Translations under genes and position numbers: made by a program
NCBI GenBank assembly: GCA_030715195.1
Contig: JAUYVI010000004.1
Coordinates: 62,001-126,000, forward strand
DNA length: 64,000 nt
DNA from: Dongia sedimenti
Lineage (GTDB): Bacteria; Pseudomonadota; Alphaproteobacteria; Dongiales; Dongiaceae
Direction: 5' to 3'
Shown here: positions 53,509 through 63,693 of the stretch, one piece after another
Numbering within the stretch: position 1 is the stretch's first letter
Layout: every line of letters starts with the position of its first letter
The notes under the pieces: generated by a model
What the model saw: the letters and a program-made list of their open reading frames with translations, nothing else
Databases searched by the model: none
What the model was told of the DNA's origin: nothing

Positions 53509-54564
53509 TCAGGGAATTGTTAGAACCACTCTGCCGACGATCTTGCCGCGCCGCATGCGGTTCAGCACCGCATTGGCGGCGCTCAACGGAGCGGTCTCGA
53601 TCTTCGCCGCGACCTCGCCGCGGAGCGCAAAGGCGACCGCCTCTTCGAGATCGAGCCTGGTTCCGACCGAGGAGCCGCGTATCGAGAGCTCGCGTCCCGA
53701 AATCTGCGCGATCGAGGCGCGGAGCTCGTCGGCCTTGCCGCCGGGCAGCCCCAGGAACACCACGGTCCCGCCGGCCCGCAGCATGCCGATCGACTGCTCG
53801 AAGGCCTGGGTGGCGACCGCGGCGACCACGGCGCCATGGACGCCGCCGATTCCCTTGCGGATCGCCGAGACCGGGTTCTCCTCCCGCGCATTGACCAGGA
53901 ACTCGGCGCCGAGCTTCTTGGCGAGGGCAAGTTTTTTCGGGTCGATGTCGACCGCGGCGACGCGCAGGCCCATGGCGACCGCATACTGCACGGCGATGTG
54001 GCCGAGACCGCCGATGCCGACCACCGCGACCCACTGGCCGGGCCGCGCATTGGTGCGCTTCAGGCCGCGATAGGTGGTGACGCCGGCGCAGAGGATCGGC
54101 GCCACGGCGACGAGGTCGGTGCGCTTGGGCAAGCGCGCCACGAAATCGGCACGCGCCACCATGTATTCGGCATAGCCGCCGGGCTTGGAATATCCGGTCG
54201 CCTGGCCGGTGCGGCAGACCGTCTCCATGCCGGAGAGGCAGGCCTCGCAATGGCCACAGGCGCTCCACATCCAGGGCACGCCGATGGGATCGCCGCGCCG
54301 GAATCCCGTGACGCCGGCGCCGAGCTCGGCGACATGGCCGGTGACCTCGTGGCCGGGAATGAGCGGCAGGACCGGGCCCGGATTCCAGTCGCCGTCGATC
54401 GCATGCAGGTCGCTGTGACAGACGCCGCAGGCCACCACCTTGATCAGGATCTCGCCCGGCCCCGGCTCCGGAATCGGCAGCCGCTCGATCTTCAGCCTGG
54501 TCTTCAGCTTGCGCAGCACCGCCGCGCGCATCTTGGCGGGTCTAATCCCAGTTCCTGCACTCAT
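53509..54564 (-). CDS. adhP: Zinc-dependent alcohol dehydrogenase, AdhP-like
   Basis: A 351-residue medium-chain dehydrogenase. Catalytic zinc ligands: Cys in ACGVCHSDLHAIDGDW, His in LIPGHEVTGHV and Cys in APILCAGVTTYRGL. The structural zinc lobe has four Cys in CGHCEACLSGMETVC. The NAD(H)-binding glycine motif is VGIGGLGHIAVQ, with an acidic Asp after beta-2 (AAVDIDPKK), so NAD is preferred. This subgroup oxidises primary alcohols such as ethanol. Its start overlaps the stop of the ELM1-like gene upstream (ATGA at 54561-54564), an unexpected partner. Confidence 0.92.
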   Translation of the reverse strand: MSAGTGIRPAKMRAAVLRKLKTRLKIERLPIPEPGPGEILIKVVACGVCHSDLHAIDGDWNPGPVLPLIPGHEVTGHVAELGAGVTGFRRGDPIGVPWMWSACGHCEACLSGMETVCRTGQATGYSKPGGYAEYMVARADFVARLPKRTDLVAVAPILCAGVTTYRGLKRTNARPGQWVAVVGIGGLGHIAVQYAVAMGLRVAAVDIDPKKLALAKKLGAEFLVNAREENPVSAIRKGIGGVHGAVVAAVATQAFEQSIGMLRAGGTVVFLGLPGGKADELRASIAQISGRELSIRGSSVGTRLDLEEAVAFALRGEVAAKIETAPLSAANAVLNRMRRGKIVGRVVLTIP

Positions 54565-55724
54565 ACTGCCGTCCCGTTCTGCCTTGCTCGAATGAGGCCG
54601 ATGATGCGCTGCTTCACGCCGTCGATCTCGCGTGCCTGCAGCGCCTTTCCCCGCCCTGCAACCGGAGGTTCATCAGCCGAGGCGCCCAGACTGCCGACAA
54701 TGGCGGCCTTGTTCAAGACATGGAGCAGGTCGCGCATGTCGCGATAAGGAAAGAGAAGACGCTCCGTCACCAGGAAATCGCGGAAGCGATCAAGAAAGTC
54801 TGGTGCCAACCCTTCGCGATGCCGCCGCCGCCGCCGAGCATCCAACGAGAAACCGAGCCCGCGGGACGAGAAGCGCGTCAGGTATTCGGGAATCGTCAGC
54901 ATGAAGACCTCGACTGGCTTCCCCGTGACGCAGGCATCGGCGATCATCGACGCGCTGTCGCAGGTGACCAGGAACCGGTCGGCGAGGGCGAGCAGGGCCG
55001 GATAGGGATTGGGTTGCGGCGGCGGCCAGCCGAACACCCGATGCGCGCGGTCGCCGGAAAGGCCGAGCTCAAGAATCTCGCGCACCGGATTGGGCGTGCG
55101 CGGCCCATAGGCGATCAGCAGCGAACCGCCGAGCCGGCGCTTCAGTTCCGTGATCCGGCGCAGCAGCCGCGATCCGTCCGCCGCCTCGAACGGGATCGGC
55201 GAAGCAGGACCGCCCACCAGAACGCCGAGCCAGGGCCGCGGCAAGTCGTTGAGGTCATTCTCCCAGGCGGCGACCGCGGCGGCTTCGCGCACGGAATCGC
55301 GGCGCACGATCGGCAGGGTGAGCGAGATCATGTTGGCGGTCGGCGCCACGCCGTATTGCGCGGTCTCCAGTACCAGGTCGATCGCCTGAGGCTTCACGCC
55401 GAGCCGGCCGAGCTGCACATGCACCAGGCGTCCGCCGGCCAGTTCCTTCAGCCACTGCGCGACGATGCACGGCGTGCGGCCGCAAGCGATGACGACATCC
55501 GGCCAGGGCGGCGACATCTCCGATGCGGCGAATTGATCGAGCGCCGGCCGCTTCGGCCAGCGGCGCTTGGCGGCCTGGCGCAAATCCGGGGATAAGCTCT
55601 TGATCTCCGCCTGCCAGCCGGTGCCGGCGGTCAGGCTCTCGCCCAGAGCCAAGACCTGGGCATTGTCGCCGGCGGTCTTGCCCTGCAGCAGCCAGAGGCG
55701 CGGCCCGCCAACCGAATCCTGCAT
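54561..55724 (-). CDS. ELM1/GtrOC1-family protein (COG3660)
   Basis: A 387-residue protein of the mitochondrial-fission ELM1 family, widespread in alphaproteobacteria: LWLLQGKTAGDNAQVLALGE near the N-terminus, PDVVIACGRTPCIVAQWLKE, VHVQLGRLGVKPQAIDLVLE, LGVLVGGPASPIPFEAADGS and LVTCDSASMIADACVTGKPV. The fold resembles GT-B glycosyltransferases and the last motif looks like a donor-sugar loop, so an envelope-glycan role is possible. The bacterial function is not established as far as I know. No signal peptide. It is translationally coupled to adhP. Confidence 0.88.
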   Translation of the reverse strand: MQDSVGGPRLWLLQGKTAGDNAQVLALGESLTAGTGWQAEIKSLSPDLRQAAKRRWPKRPALDQFAASEMSPPWPDVVIACGRTPCIVAQWLKELAGGRLVHVQLGRLGVKPQAIDLVLETAQYGVAPTANMISLTLPIVRRDSVREAAAVAAWENDLNDLPRPWLGVLVGGPASPIPFEAADGSRLLRRITELKRRLGGSLLIAYGPRTPNPVREILELGLSGDRAHRVFGWPPPQPNPYPALLALADRFLVTCDSASMIADACVTGKPVEVFMLTIPEYLTRFSSRGLGFSLDARRRRRHREGLAPDFLDRFRDFLVTERLLFPYRDMRDLLHVLNKAAIVGSLGASADEPPVAGRGKALQAREIDGVKQRIIGLIRARQNGTAV

Positions 55725-55836
55725 ACTGCCCCGTGCTCAACGTCCCCGCCGGACTATGACCGAGGCCCCACCGGCGGACAACAGGCCTAAGGTGTGACAA
55801 TGGCCAATCGGGGCGTTCAGTGCTAATCGGATCGGT

Positions 55837-58536
55837 ATGAACGACCAGACGCCGACGCAGGCTGTGGATAAATCGGCCGAGGACAAGCCGACTGGAGAGA
55901 AAGCCGCCGTCACGCCGATGATGGCGCAATACCTCGCGGCCAAGCGCGAGCATCCGGACGCCCTGCTGTTCTACCGGATGGGTGATTTCTACGAGATGTT
56001 CTTCGAGGATGCGGTGAAGGCCGCGGCGGCGCTTGACATCGCGCTCACCAAGCGCGGCAAGCATGACGGCGACGACATCCCGATGTGCGGCGTGCCGGTG
56101 CATGCGCATGACGCTTATCTCGCAAAGCTGGTGCGCCAAGGATTCAAGGTCGCGGTCTGCGAGCAGATCGAGGACCCGGCCGAGGCGAAGAAGCGCGGTG
56201 CGAAATCGGTGGTGAAGCGCGCGGTCGTCCGCATCGTGACGCCGGGCACGCTGACCGAGGACGAGCTGCTCGAGGCGCGGTCGCACAATTATCTGGTCGC
56301 ACTGGCGGACGCGGCCGGCGGCTTCGGCCTCGCCTGGGTCGATATCTCGACCGGCGGCTTTTTCGTGCAGGCGATCGACCCGGCGGCCTTGCCGGCGGCT
56401 TTGGCGCGGCTCGATCCCAACGAGATCCTGCTGCCCGACCGGTTGCTGGCGACGCCCGAGCTCTTCGAGATGTTCGGCGATTGGCGCCGGCAATTGTCGC
56501 CGCTGCCCGGCAGCCGCTTCGACAGCGAGAATGCGCGGCTGCGCCTGCAGCGCTTCCTGAATGCCGCCACCTTGGATGCGTTCGGTGCCTTCACCCGCGC
56601 CGAGATCGCCGCCGCCGGTGCCATCCTCGACTATGTCGAGCTGACCCAGCAAGGCAAGATGCCCCGTCTCGCGCTGCTGAAGCGCGTTTCCGCCGCCTCG
56701 CTCCTGGAGATCGATGCCGCCACGCGCCGCAACCTCGAGCTCACCCGCACGCTGTCCGGCGAGCGTGCGGGCTCGCTGCTGGCGACCATCGACCGCACGG
56801 TCACGGGCCCGGGCGCCCGGCTGTTGAACGAATTTCTCGCCGCACCGCTCACCGATCCCAATGCCATCGCCGAGCGCCAGGACCTGGTGCAGTACCTGCT
56901 GGAAGACGATGGCCTGCGCGACTCGTTGCGCACGGCGTTGCGCCAGGTGCCGGATCTCGAGCGCGCGCTCTCGCGCCTCACCGCCGGTCGCGGCGGGCCG
57001 CGCGACCTCGCCGCGATTCGGGACGGGCTGAGCCAGGCCGCCGCCTTGCGCGGGGTCATCGCGACGCCGCGCGGCGAGCCCGTTCCGACACTGCTGAAGG
57101 CGGCGGAAACCGGGCTCGGCCATCACGCCGCGCTGGTCGATCGCCTCACCCGCGCCCTCAAGAGCGAGCTGCCGTTCCTCAGCCGTGACGGCGGTTTCAT
57201 CGCCGCCGGCTATGCGCCGGAGCTGGACGAGCTCTTGCAGCTGCGCGACGGCTCGCGGCAATTGGTGCTGGAGCTGGAAGCGCGCTTGAAGAGCGAGAGC
57301 GGTATCACCAGCCTGAAGATCCGCCACAACAACGTGATCGGCTATTACATCGAAGCCACGCCCGTCCATGCCGAGAAGCTGAAGAGCGATCCCAAATTCG
57401 TGCTGCGCCAGAGCATGGCCAATGCCATGCGCTTCTCCACGGGTGAACTGGCCGAGCTGGAGCAGAAGATCGTCCATGCCGCCGACCGCGCGCTCGCCTT
57501 GGAACTGCGACTGTTCGCCGATCTCACAACGGAAGTCATCGCCCACAAGGACCCGATCGCCGAAGCCGCCGCCGCCCTGGCGCTGATCGATGTCGGCGCC
57601 GCCCTGGCCGCGCTGGCGCGCGACGAGGATTGGGTGCGCCCGAAATGCGACGACAGCCGCACCTTCCAGATCGAGGGCGGCCGTCATCCGGTGGTGGAAG
57701 CCGCGCTTCGGCGCCAGAATGCCGGCGCCTTCGTCGCCAATGATTGCGATCTCTCGCCGGAACGCCGGCTCTGGCTGGTGACGGGCCCGAACATGGCCGG
57801 CAAATCGACCTTCCTCAGGCAGAACGCGGTGATCGCCGTGCTGGCGCAGATCGGCGCCTTCGTGCCGGCGAAGTCGGCGTGGATCGGCGTGGTCGATCGG
57901 TTGTTCTCGAGAGTCGGCGCCGCCGACGATCTCGCGCGCGGCCGCTCGACCTTCATGGTCGAGATGGTGGAGACCGCGGCGATCCTGAACCAGGCCGGCG
58001 AGCGCGCGTTGGTGATCCTCGACGAGATCGGCCGCGGCACGGCGACCTTCGACGGCCTTTCGATCGCCTGGGCCTGCCTCGAGCATCTGCACGAGGTCAA
58101 TCGCTGCCGCACCCTCTTCGCGACGCACTACCACGAGTTGACCAGCCTCGCCGCGCGCCTGCCGGCGCTGAAGCCCTATACGATGAAGGTCATGGAATGG
58201 CAGGGCGAGGTGAAGTTCCTGCATGAGATCGCGGCCGGTGCGGCCGACCGCTCCTACGGCATCCATGTGGCGCAGCTCGCGGGCGTGCCGCAAGCCGCGA
58301 TCCAGCGCGCCGAGGAAGTTCTGAAGACCCTGGAACAGGGCGAGCAGGCGAGCGCCCTGACGCGCCTCGCCGACGACCTCCCGCTCTTCGCGGTCGCCGC
58401 CGCGCCCGAGCCCACGAAGCTCTCCGAGCCGAGTGCGGCCGAGGAAGCCTTGCGCGCGGTCAATCCCGACGAGCTTTCGCCGAAGGAAGCGCTGGAACTG
58501 CTCTACAGGCTCCGCAGCCTGGTCGGACTGAAATGA
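55837..58536 (+). CDS. mutS: DNA mismatch repair protein MutS
   Basis: An 899-residue MutS. The mismatch-binding domain begins with the Phe-x-Glu motif inside [20 protein letters not shown]. Connector, lever and clamp domains follow, then the ATPase: Walker [18 protein letters not shown], Walker [21 protein letters not shown] and [10 protein letters not shown]. The C-terminus ends in a helix-turn-helix tetramerisation-like tail ([20 protein letters not shown]). It recognises mismatches in new DNA; mutL is not in this window. The DinB-like gene overlaps its stop by 4 bp (ATGA at 58533-58536). Confidence 0.97.
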   Translation: MNDQTPTQAVDKSAEDKPTGEKAAVTPMMAQYLAAKREHPDALLFYRMGDFYEMFFEDAVKAAAALDIALTKRGKHDGDDIPMCGVPVHAHDAYLAKLVRQGFKVAVCEQIEDPAEAKKRGAKSVVKRAVVRIVTPGTLTEDELLEARSHNYLVALADAAGGFGLAWVDISTGGFFVQAIDPAALPAALARLDPNEILLPDRLLATPELFEMFGDWRRQLSPLPGSRFDSENARLRLQRFLNAATLDAFGAFTRAEIAAAGAILDYVELTQQGKMPRLALLKRVSAASLLEIDAATRRNLELTRTLSGERAGSLLATIDRTVTGPGARLLNEFLAAPLTDPNAIAERQDLVQYLLEDDGLRDSLRTALRQVPDLERALSRLTAGRGGPRDLAAIRDGLSQAAALRGVIATPRGEPVPTLLKAAETGLGHHAALVDRLTRALKSELPFLSRDGGFIAAGYAPELDELLQLRDGSRQLVLELEARLKSESGITSLKIRHNNVIGYYIEATPVHAEKLKSDPKFVLRQSMANAMRFSTGELAELEQKIVHAADRALALELRLFADLTTEVIAHKDPIAEAAAALALIDVGAALAALARDEDWVRPKCDDSRTFQIEGGRHPVVEAALRRQNAGAFVANDCDLSPERRLWLVTGPNMAGKSTFLRQNAVIAVLAQIGAFVPAKSAWIGVVDRLFSRVGAADDLARGRSTFMVEMVETAAILNQAGERALVILDEIGRGTATFDGLSIAWACLEHLHEVNRCRTLFATHYHELTSLAARLPALKPYTMKVMEWQGEVKFLHEIAAGAADRSYGIHVAQLAGVPQAAIQRAEEVLKTLEQGEQASALTRLADDLPLFAVAAAPEPTKLSEPSAAEEALRAVNPDELSPKEALELLYRLRSLVGLK

Positions 58537-59039
58537 GCAGCAAAGCCTGGGCGCTGGAGATGGCGCTCTACAGCAAGTGGCAGAACGAGAAGCTCTATGG
58601 GCTCTGCGACGCCTTGAGCGACGCCAGCCGCAATCAGGATCGCGGCCTCTATTTCGGTTCGATCCACCGCACCCTCGACCACATCCTGATGGTCGATCGC
58701 GTGCTCTGGGATTTCACCGTGAGCGGCCAACCGCCGCGCGATTGGGACGCCAACCGCAAGCTCTATGACGACTACGCGGTGCTGCGGCAGGAACGCATCG
58801 CGTTCGATGCCATGGTGCTCGACGCGCTGCGCCTGCAACCGAAGACCTGGCTGGATGAGACCGTCAGCTATCACCACCCGCGTCTCGGCCGGGATCGCAA
58901 CCATCCCCGCCAATTCCCGCTGATGCAGATGTTCAACCACGGCACCCATCACCGTTCGCAGGTGACCTCGGCGCTGCATCAAATGGGCATCGACTACGGC
59001 AGTACCGATATGCCGGCCAATCCGCTGTCGCAGTATTAG
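58533..59039 (+). CDS. DinB-family four-helix metalloprotein
   Basis: A 168-residue DinB/YfiT-type bundle. The three metal-binding histidines are in place: His50 ([17 protein letters not shown]), His136 and His140 ([16 protein letters not shown]). Family members are metal-dependent thiol transferases or hydrolases using bacillithiol, mycothiol or glutathione, or are DNA-damage-inducible proteins of unknown role. It is coupled to mutS by a 4-bp overlap, which may only reflect compact packing. Its stop overlaps the convergent oxidoreductase stop. Confidence 0.9.
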   Translation: MSSKAWALEMALYSKWQNEKLYGLCDALSDASRNQDRGLYFGSIHRTLDHILMVDRVLWDFTVSGQPPRDWDANRKLYDDYAVLRQERIAFDAMVLDALRLQPKTWLDETVSYHHPRLGRDRNHPRQFPLMQMFNHGTHHRSQVTSALHQMGIDYGSTDMPANPLSQY

Positions 59040-60061
59040 GCCGCGGCGATCCGCACGATCAGCTTGCCGAAGTTCTTGCCCTGCAGCAGGCCGATGAAGG
59101 CCTGCGGGGCGTTTTCCAGTCCATCCACGATGTCCTCGCGGTACTTCAACCGCCCGTCGCGGATCCATTGCGCCATCTCCCGATAGAAGTCGGGGCGCTG
59201 CTCGGCGAAATCGAACTGGATGAAGCCGCGCATTAAGAGCCGCTTCGACAGCACCTGGCGCATCACCACTGGAAAGCGGTCCGGGCCGGGGAAGGCGTCG
59301 CCATCGACATTGTATTGGGCGATCAGGCCGCAGACCGGGATGCGGGCGAACGGATTGAGCAGCGGAAATACGGCGTCCCAGACCGGGCCGCCGACATTCT
59401 CGAAATAGACGTCGATGCCCTGCGGACAGGCCTCCGCCAATTGCGCGGGGAAATCCTTCGCGCCGTGGTCGAGCACGGCGTCGAAGCCGAGCTCATTGCG
59501 CGCGAAGTCGCACTTCGCCGCTCCACCCGCGATCCCGACGGCCCGCGCGCCCTGGAGCTTCGCGATCTGGCCGACCGCCGATCCGACCGGACCCGTCGCG
59601 GCGGCGACGACGACGGTCTCGCCCGGCTTCGGCTGGCCGATATTGCGCAGGCCGACATAGGCGGTGAAGCCCGGCATGCCGAGCACGCCCAAGGCCGTCG
59701 TCACCGGCGCCTCCTTGGGATCCAGCTTGCGGAGCTCGTCCGCCTTCGCCACGGCATGCGTCTGCCAGCCGGAATAGGACAGCACGGTCTCGCCGGGCTT
59801 GAAATCCGGATGCCGCGATTCGAGCACGCTCGCCACCGTGCCGCCGTTCATCTCCTGGCCGATCGCCCGGCCCGCGGCATAGGATTTCGCGTCGCTCATC
59901 CGGCCCCGCATATAGGGGTCGAGCGAAAGATACTGCACCTTGAGCAGCACCTCGCCGTCCGCCGGCCGCGGAATCGGTGCTTCCTCCAGGCGGAAATCCG
60001 TCGGCTTGGGCAAGCCGCGCGGCCGTGCCGCCAGGACGATACGGCGATTGATCTCAGGCAT
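59036..60061 (-). CDS. NADP-dependent medium-chain oxidoreductase (zinc-free, CurA/leukotriene type)
   Basis: A 341-residue MDR enzyme of the leukotriene B4 dehydrogenase / CurA / YncB group. LSLDPYMRGRMSD replaces the zinc-binding catalytic segment, and no structural zinc cysteines are present. The NADP-binding motif is VVVAAATGPVGSAVGQIAKL, followed by Gly-Gly and Lys at the phosphate site (GIAGGAAKCDF). YFENVGGPVWDAVFPLLNPF and CGLIAQYN are typical. It reduces alpha,beta-unsaturated ketones or aldehydes. Its start overlaps the stop of the Rieske gene by 8 bp, so the two are cotranscribed and may share a catabolic pathway. Confidence 0.92.
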   Translation of the reverse strand: MPEINRRIVLAARPRGLPKPTDFRLEEAPIPRPADGEVLLKVQYLSLDPYMRGRMSDAKSYAAGRAIGQEMNGGTVASVLESRHPDFKPGETVLSYSGWQTHAVAKADELRKLDPKEAPVTTALGVLGMPGFTAYVGLRNIGQPKPGETVVVAAATGPVGSAVGQIAKLQGARAVGIAGGAAKCDFARNELGFDAVLDHGAKDFPAQLAEACPQGIDVYFENVGGPVWDAVFPLLNPFARIPVCGLIAQYNVDGDAFPGPDRFPVVMRQVLSKRLLMRGFIQFDFAEQRPDFYREMAQWIRDGRLKYREDIVDGLENAPQAFIGLLQGKNFGKLIVRIAAA

Positions 60062-61118
60062 GATCCCTCAAGCTCTCTCGCACCATCTCCTGGAAGTACC
60101 GCACGCCGTCTTCATGGCGCGGACTCAACGGACCGTCGCGATAGATGCCCGCCTTGAGGTTCTGCTGCACCTCCTCGCAGATGCCGAAATCCTCGCGCAC
60201 GATCTGGCAGTTGGTCTCGATCGTGGCGCGGTGCTTCTCCAGCAAGGCGGGGCTGCGGTCGGCGAAGTAGAACTCGTAGCGGAGCTCGGTGCGATCCTCG
60301 GCGGTCGGGATGATTCGCGAGGTGTTCATCCCGTCCGGATAGACCGAGAGCGTCATGTTGGGCCAGATCCACAGCCACAGCCCGCCATAGATCGACCCGC
60401 CCTTCTGCGGCGCGCGCATGATCACCACGCCGCGCTGATGCGTGGTCTCGAAGCGCTGCATGTCGACCGCGGCGTTGAGGCCGGGATGGATACCGGGGAT
60501 ATGGTAGCCCTCGACGAAATTGTCGGTATAGGTCTTCCAGTTGCAGTTCATCGCGAACTCGGCCTGGTCGAGCTTGCCGAAGGTCTCGATCGGATAGGGC
60601 TCGAGCAAGGCGGGTAGGTCGCCCAGGAACTCGACCAGCGGCACGGCCCGGTCGTCGAGCGTCGCGAAGACCAGGCCGCGCCAGGTCTCGACCCTGACGG
60701 GGGTGAGCCCGTGCGCCTTCTTGTCGAACCAGGCGGCCTCGCCGAAATTCGGCGTCGCCATCAGCCGCCCGTCGGTGGCGAAGGTCCAGCCGTGATAGCG
60801 GCAGCGCAAGACGTCGCAATGCCCATCGCCCTCGCTGAGCAGGGGTGCGGCGCGATGCGGGCAGAGATTGTGGAAGGCCTTGAGCGCCCCGCCCCCTTGG
60901 CGTCCCTTGGGCTCGCGGATCACGAACAGCCGATAGCCGGCGATCTGCACGGCGCGGTAGTCGCCGGCCCGCGCGAACTCGGCCTCCGGCCCGATAAACT
61001 GCCAGGTCCTGGCGAAGATCGCCTTGCGCTCGGCCTCATAGACCGCGGGATCGCAATACCAGGCGGCCGGCAGGGACCGCATCGGCGTCGTGGAGAAAGT
61101 CTGGATCGGCTGGTTCAT
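60054..61118 (-). CDS. Rieske non-haem iron oxygenase, alpha subunit
   Basis: A 354-residue ring-hydroxylating-type oxygenase from ATG 61118. The Rieske [2Fe-2S] ligands are Cys86/His88 (NLCPHRAAPLL) and Cys106/His109 (CRYHGWTF). The mononuclear iron ligands are His206 and His211 (FVEGYHIPGIHP) and Asp310 (REDFGICEEVQ). The spacing suits oxygenases that demethylate or cleave quaternary amines (GbcA/CntA-like) as well as aromatic dioxygenases, so the substrate is open. No ferredoxin or reductase subunit is adjacent. It overlaps the MDR gene by 8 bp. Confidence 0.9.
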   Translation of the reverse strand: MNQPIQTFSTTPMRSLPAAWYCDPAVYEAERKAIFARTWQFIGPEAEFARAGDYRAVQIAGYRLFVIREPKGRQGGGALKAFHNLCPHRAAPLLSEGDGHCDVLRCRYHGWTFATDGRLMATPNFGEAAWFDKKAHGLTPVRVETWRGLVFATLDDRAVPLVEFLGDLPALLEPYPIETFGKLDQAEFAMNCNWKTYTDNFVEGYHIPGIHPGLNAAVDMQRFETTHQRGVVIMRAPQKGGSIYGGLWLWIWPNMTLSVYPDGMNTSRIIPTAEDRTELRYEFYFADRSPALLEKHRATIETNCQIVREDFGICEEVQQNLKAGIYRDGPLSPRHEDGVRYFQEMVRESLRDHA

Positions 61119-61172
61119 GACACCCCGGCGGGAAGGACCGGGGCTCATGATAAAGGGCCGCGCCGGGCGCGT

Positions 61173-61697
61173 CTAATCCTGGGGCGGCGCCGGCGGGAGG
61201 GTCTCGATCGACCGGCGGTTGGCGCCGTCGTCGAGATCGATATGCAGCACCCAATGCTGCCAATCCCGGCGATAGGCGGCCATGTCCGGCACGGTGAAGC
61301 GGATGGTGCTGGTGGTCATGGAATGGGTTTGCGTGCCGCCGGGGCCGCCGCCGCCGAACAGCGGAAAGCCGAAGCCGATGCCGCTGGAGACGCCGCCGTT
61401 GGAGCCCCCGGCGACGCCGACGCCCAAATTGGGCCCATAGCCCGTATTCTCGCTGTAGACGTTGCGCTCCCGGTCGATCTGCGCGGCGGCGACGGTCCGG
61501 CCGTCGGGCAGTTTCAACATCGCCGCCTTGACCGGCAGGACATCGACGATCGTGGTCTGAATCTGGTCGGCCGAGCCCAGCACGAAATGGCTGGCGACGG
61601 ATTCCCGCGGCGGCGGCGTGGTGCCGCCACCCCAGCAGCCGGACAGCAGCAACGCGGCGAAAGCCGGGATCGACAGGCGGAACCATGCGGAAGGCAT
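61173..61697 (-). CDS. Glycine-rich lipoprotein
   Basis: A 174-residue lipoprotein. ATG at 61697 places a lipobox (FAALLLSGC, Cys21) at the usual position; the longer open frame to 61793 lacks this. The mature protein has a Gly/Pro spacer, VASHFVLGSADQIQTTIVDV, a Gly-rich middle (about 95-125) and RFTVPDMAAYRRDWQHWVLH. It is anchored in a membrane facing the periplasm. The family is not recognised. It lies 55 bp before the Rieske gene on the same strand, but a functional link is not evident. Confidence 0.78.
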   Translation of the reverse strand: MPSAWFRLSIPAFAALLLSGCWGGGTTPPPRESVASHFVLGSADQIQTTIVDVLPVKAAMLKLPDGRTVAAAQIDRERNVYSENTGYGPNLGVGVAGGSNGGVSSGIGFGFPLFGGGGPGGTQTHSMTTSTIRFTVPDMAAYRRDWQHWVLHIDLDDGANRRSIETLPPAPPQD

Positions 61698-61878
61698 GGT
61701 GAATAGTGTGCGGAAGGCCCGCTCGGTCACAAGGCCAGAATGCCGCGTCACGCCGAAGTGAAAGGTACCGGCGCCTGCTTCATTCCGTCCCATGCGTCGG
61801 CAGGGAAATTACGGGATTTTTAACCACCCGACGTCAAAATCGCCCCAACAATTCGGACAGCTCCAGGGAGCATGCTTC

Positions 61879-62403
61879 ATGACAGTGGATCGATCCTTGA
61901 CGGGTCGCGAGCGGTTTTTCGAATCCTCCGATGTCATCGTCACCAAGACCGATCTCAAGGGCCGGATCACCTACGCCAACCGCACCTTTCTCAACATCGC
62001 CAATCTCGACGTACGCCATGCGCTCAACGCGCCGCACAGCCTGATCCGTCATCCGGACATGCCGCGCTGCGTGTTCTGGCTGCTCTGGGAAACCATTCAG
62101 GCCGGCAAGGAGATCTTCGCCTATGTGCTGAACCGCGCCGTCAACGGCGACCACTATTGGGTCTTCGCACATGTGACGCCGAGCTTTGGCGAGCAGGGCG
62201 AAATCATCGGTTACCATTCGAACCGCCGCGTGCCGCGCCGCGAGCCGATCGACACCGTGATCAAGCCGATCTACGCCGAGCTGCTGGCGGTCGAGAACAG
62301 CCATGCCAACCGCAAGGACGGCATGCACGCCGCCGTCGTCGCCCTGACCGAAAAGCTGAAGAGTGCCAAGGTTTCCTATGACGAGTTTATTTTCTCGATT
62401 TAG
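61879..62403 (+). CDS. PAS-domain-only protein, Aer-type sensor
   Basis: A 174-residue protein from ATG 61879 (GGGAG 9 bp upstream). A single PAS domain occupies about 20-125: [59 protein letters not shown], then [19 protein letters not shown]. The RHPDMP and NGDxYW motifs match the FAD-binding PAS of the aerotaxis receptor Aer. The tail is helical. No membrane segment or output domain is present. The gene overlaps the chemoreceptor downstream by 26 bp. It probably senses redox or oxygen and passes the signal to that receptor. Confidence 0.88.
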   Translation: MTVDRSLTGRERFFESSDVIVTKTDLKGRITYANRTFLNIANLDVRHALNAPHSLIRHPDMPRCVFWLLWETIQAGKEIFAYVLNRAVNGDHYWVFAHVTPSFGEQGEIIGYHSNRRVPRREPIDTVIKPIYAELLAVENSHANRKDGMHAAVVALTEKLKSAKVSYDEFIFSI

Positions 62404-63682
62404 CCCGCTGCTGTTCATCGCACTGGCCGGTGTGTTGGGGCTGGTGGCCGTGGCGCTTGCGGTTTCCGGCCTGGCGCTTCCGGCCTATGTCCTGGGCGGC
62501 CTCGCTTTGCTGGGACAGGTCTTGGCGCTGATCGGCCTTCTGCGTGAACGCCGACTGGTGGTCGAGGTCACCGCCATGCTGAAGCGCCTCAAGGCCGGCG
62601 ATCTCGAGGCGCGGGTCGCCCGGATCGAAGGCAGCTCGCCGATCGAGCTGCTGGCCTGGGAAGCCAACGACGTCATCGACTTTGCCGATGCCTTCGTGCG
62701 CGAGGCCACCGCTTCGCTCGAGGCGGTGAGCCGCCAGGTCTATTACCGGCGGGTGATCACCACCGGCATGCCCGGCGCCTACCGGCGCGGCGCCGATGCG
62801 ATCAACGCGGCGACCGACGCCATGCAGCACAAGATCAAGAACTTCGCCGCCGCCCGCGGCACGTTCGAGCAGAACACCGCGCATGTGGTCTCCGACCTCG
62901 CGACGGTCACCCTGGAGATCGGCGCGGCGGCAAGGCAGATCGGCGCCGCCGCCGGCTCGACCACCGAGCGCACCGCCGCGGCCGTCGCCGCCAGCGGCGA
63001 GGCACGGAGCAACCTGGAGACCGTGGCCGCCGCGACCGAGCAGCTCAATGCCTCGATCGCCGAGATCAGCCACCAGATCCATCGCACCGCCGAGATCGCG
63101 CATGAAGCCAAGCGCGAGACCACCGAGGCCAATGTGCGCACCCAGGTCCTGATCAAGAGCGCCGAGCGGGTGCGGCAGGTGGTCGCCCTGATCAAGGAAG
63201 TGGCCGATCACACGAACCTGATCGCGCTCAACGCCACGATCGAAGCGGCCCGTGCCGGCGAGGCGGGCCGCGGTTTCGCCGTCGTCGCCAACGAGGTGAA
63301 GAACCTGGCCGGCCAGAGCGCCCGCGCCGCCGACGAGATCACCGGCCATGTGACCGAGATCGAAGGCGGCGTCGGCGCTGTCTCCGGCGCCATCAAGGCG
63401 GCGAGCGACGTGATCACCGCCATGGACGAGGCGGCCGGGAGCATCGCATCGGCGATGGAAGAGCAGAGCGCCGCGACCAAGGAGATCGCCCGCAGCGTCG
63501 AGCAGGCCCTGGCCAGCGCCACGACCGTGGCCGGCAACATGGACGGCGTCCAGCGCGCGACCGGGGAGACGCAGAAGTCGGCCACCGGCCTCAGCCAGTC
63601 GAGCGCCGATCTGGAGACCCACAGCGGCCGGCTCTCCGGCTCGGTCGGGGCGTTCCTCGACGAGCTCAAGAAAGTGATCTGA
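62378..63682 (+). CDS. Methyl-accepting chemotaxis protein without sensor domain
   Basis: A 434-residue receptor from ATG 62378. Two adjacent hydrophobic helices (about 8-30 and 34-55) have only a few residues between them, so there is no periplasmic ligand domain. A HAMP-like stretch ([20 protein letters not shown]) and further linker follow. The signalling domain has [20 protein letters not shown] at the hairpin tip and [20 protein letters not shown]. This is the layout of Aer without its PAS, and the overlapping upstream gene supplies exactly that PAS. It is probably an aerotaxis or energy-taxis receptor. Confidence 0.92.
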   Translation: MTSLFSRFSPLLFIALAGVLGLVAVALAVSGLALPAYVLGGLALLGQVLALIGLLRERRLVVEVTAMLKRLKAGDLEARVARIEGSSPIELLAWEANDVIDFADAFVREATASLEAVSRQVYYRRVITTGMPGAYRRGADAINAATDAMQHKIKNFAAARGTFEQNTAHVVSDLATVTLEIGAAARQIGAAAGSTTERTAAAVAASGEARSNLETVAAATEQLNASIAEISHQIHRTAEIAHEAKRETTEANVRTQVLIKSAERVRQVVALIKEVADHTNLIALNATIEAARAGEAGRGFAVVANEVKNLAGQSARAADEITGHVTEIEGGVGAVSGAIKAASDVITAMDEAAGSIASAMEEQSAATKEIARSVEQALASATTVAGNMDGVQRATGETQKSATGLSQSSADLETHSGRLSGSVGAFLDELKKVI

Positions 63683-63693
63683 GACCGGCCTTC

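Noticed and set aside
55255-58293. 1012-residue minus-strand open frame
   Set aside because: It is antisense to mutS, whose motifs are complete; the composition is that of a shadow frame.
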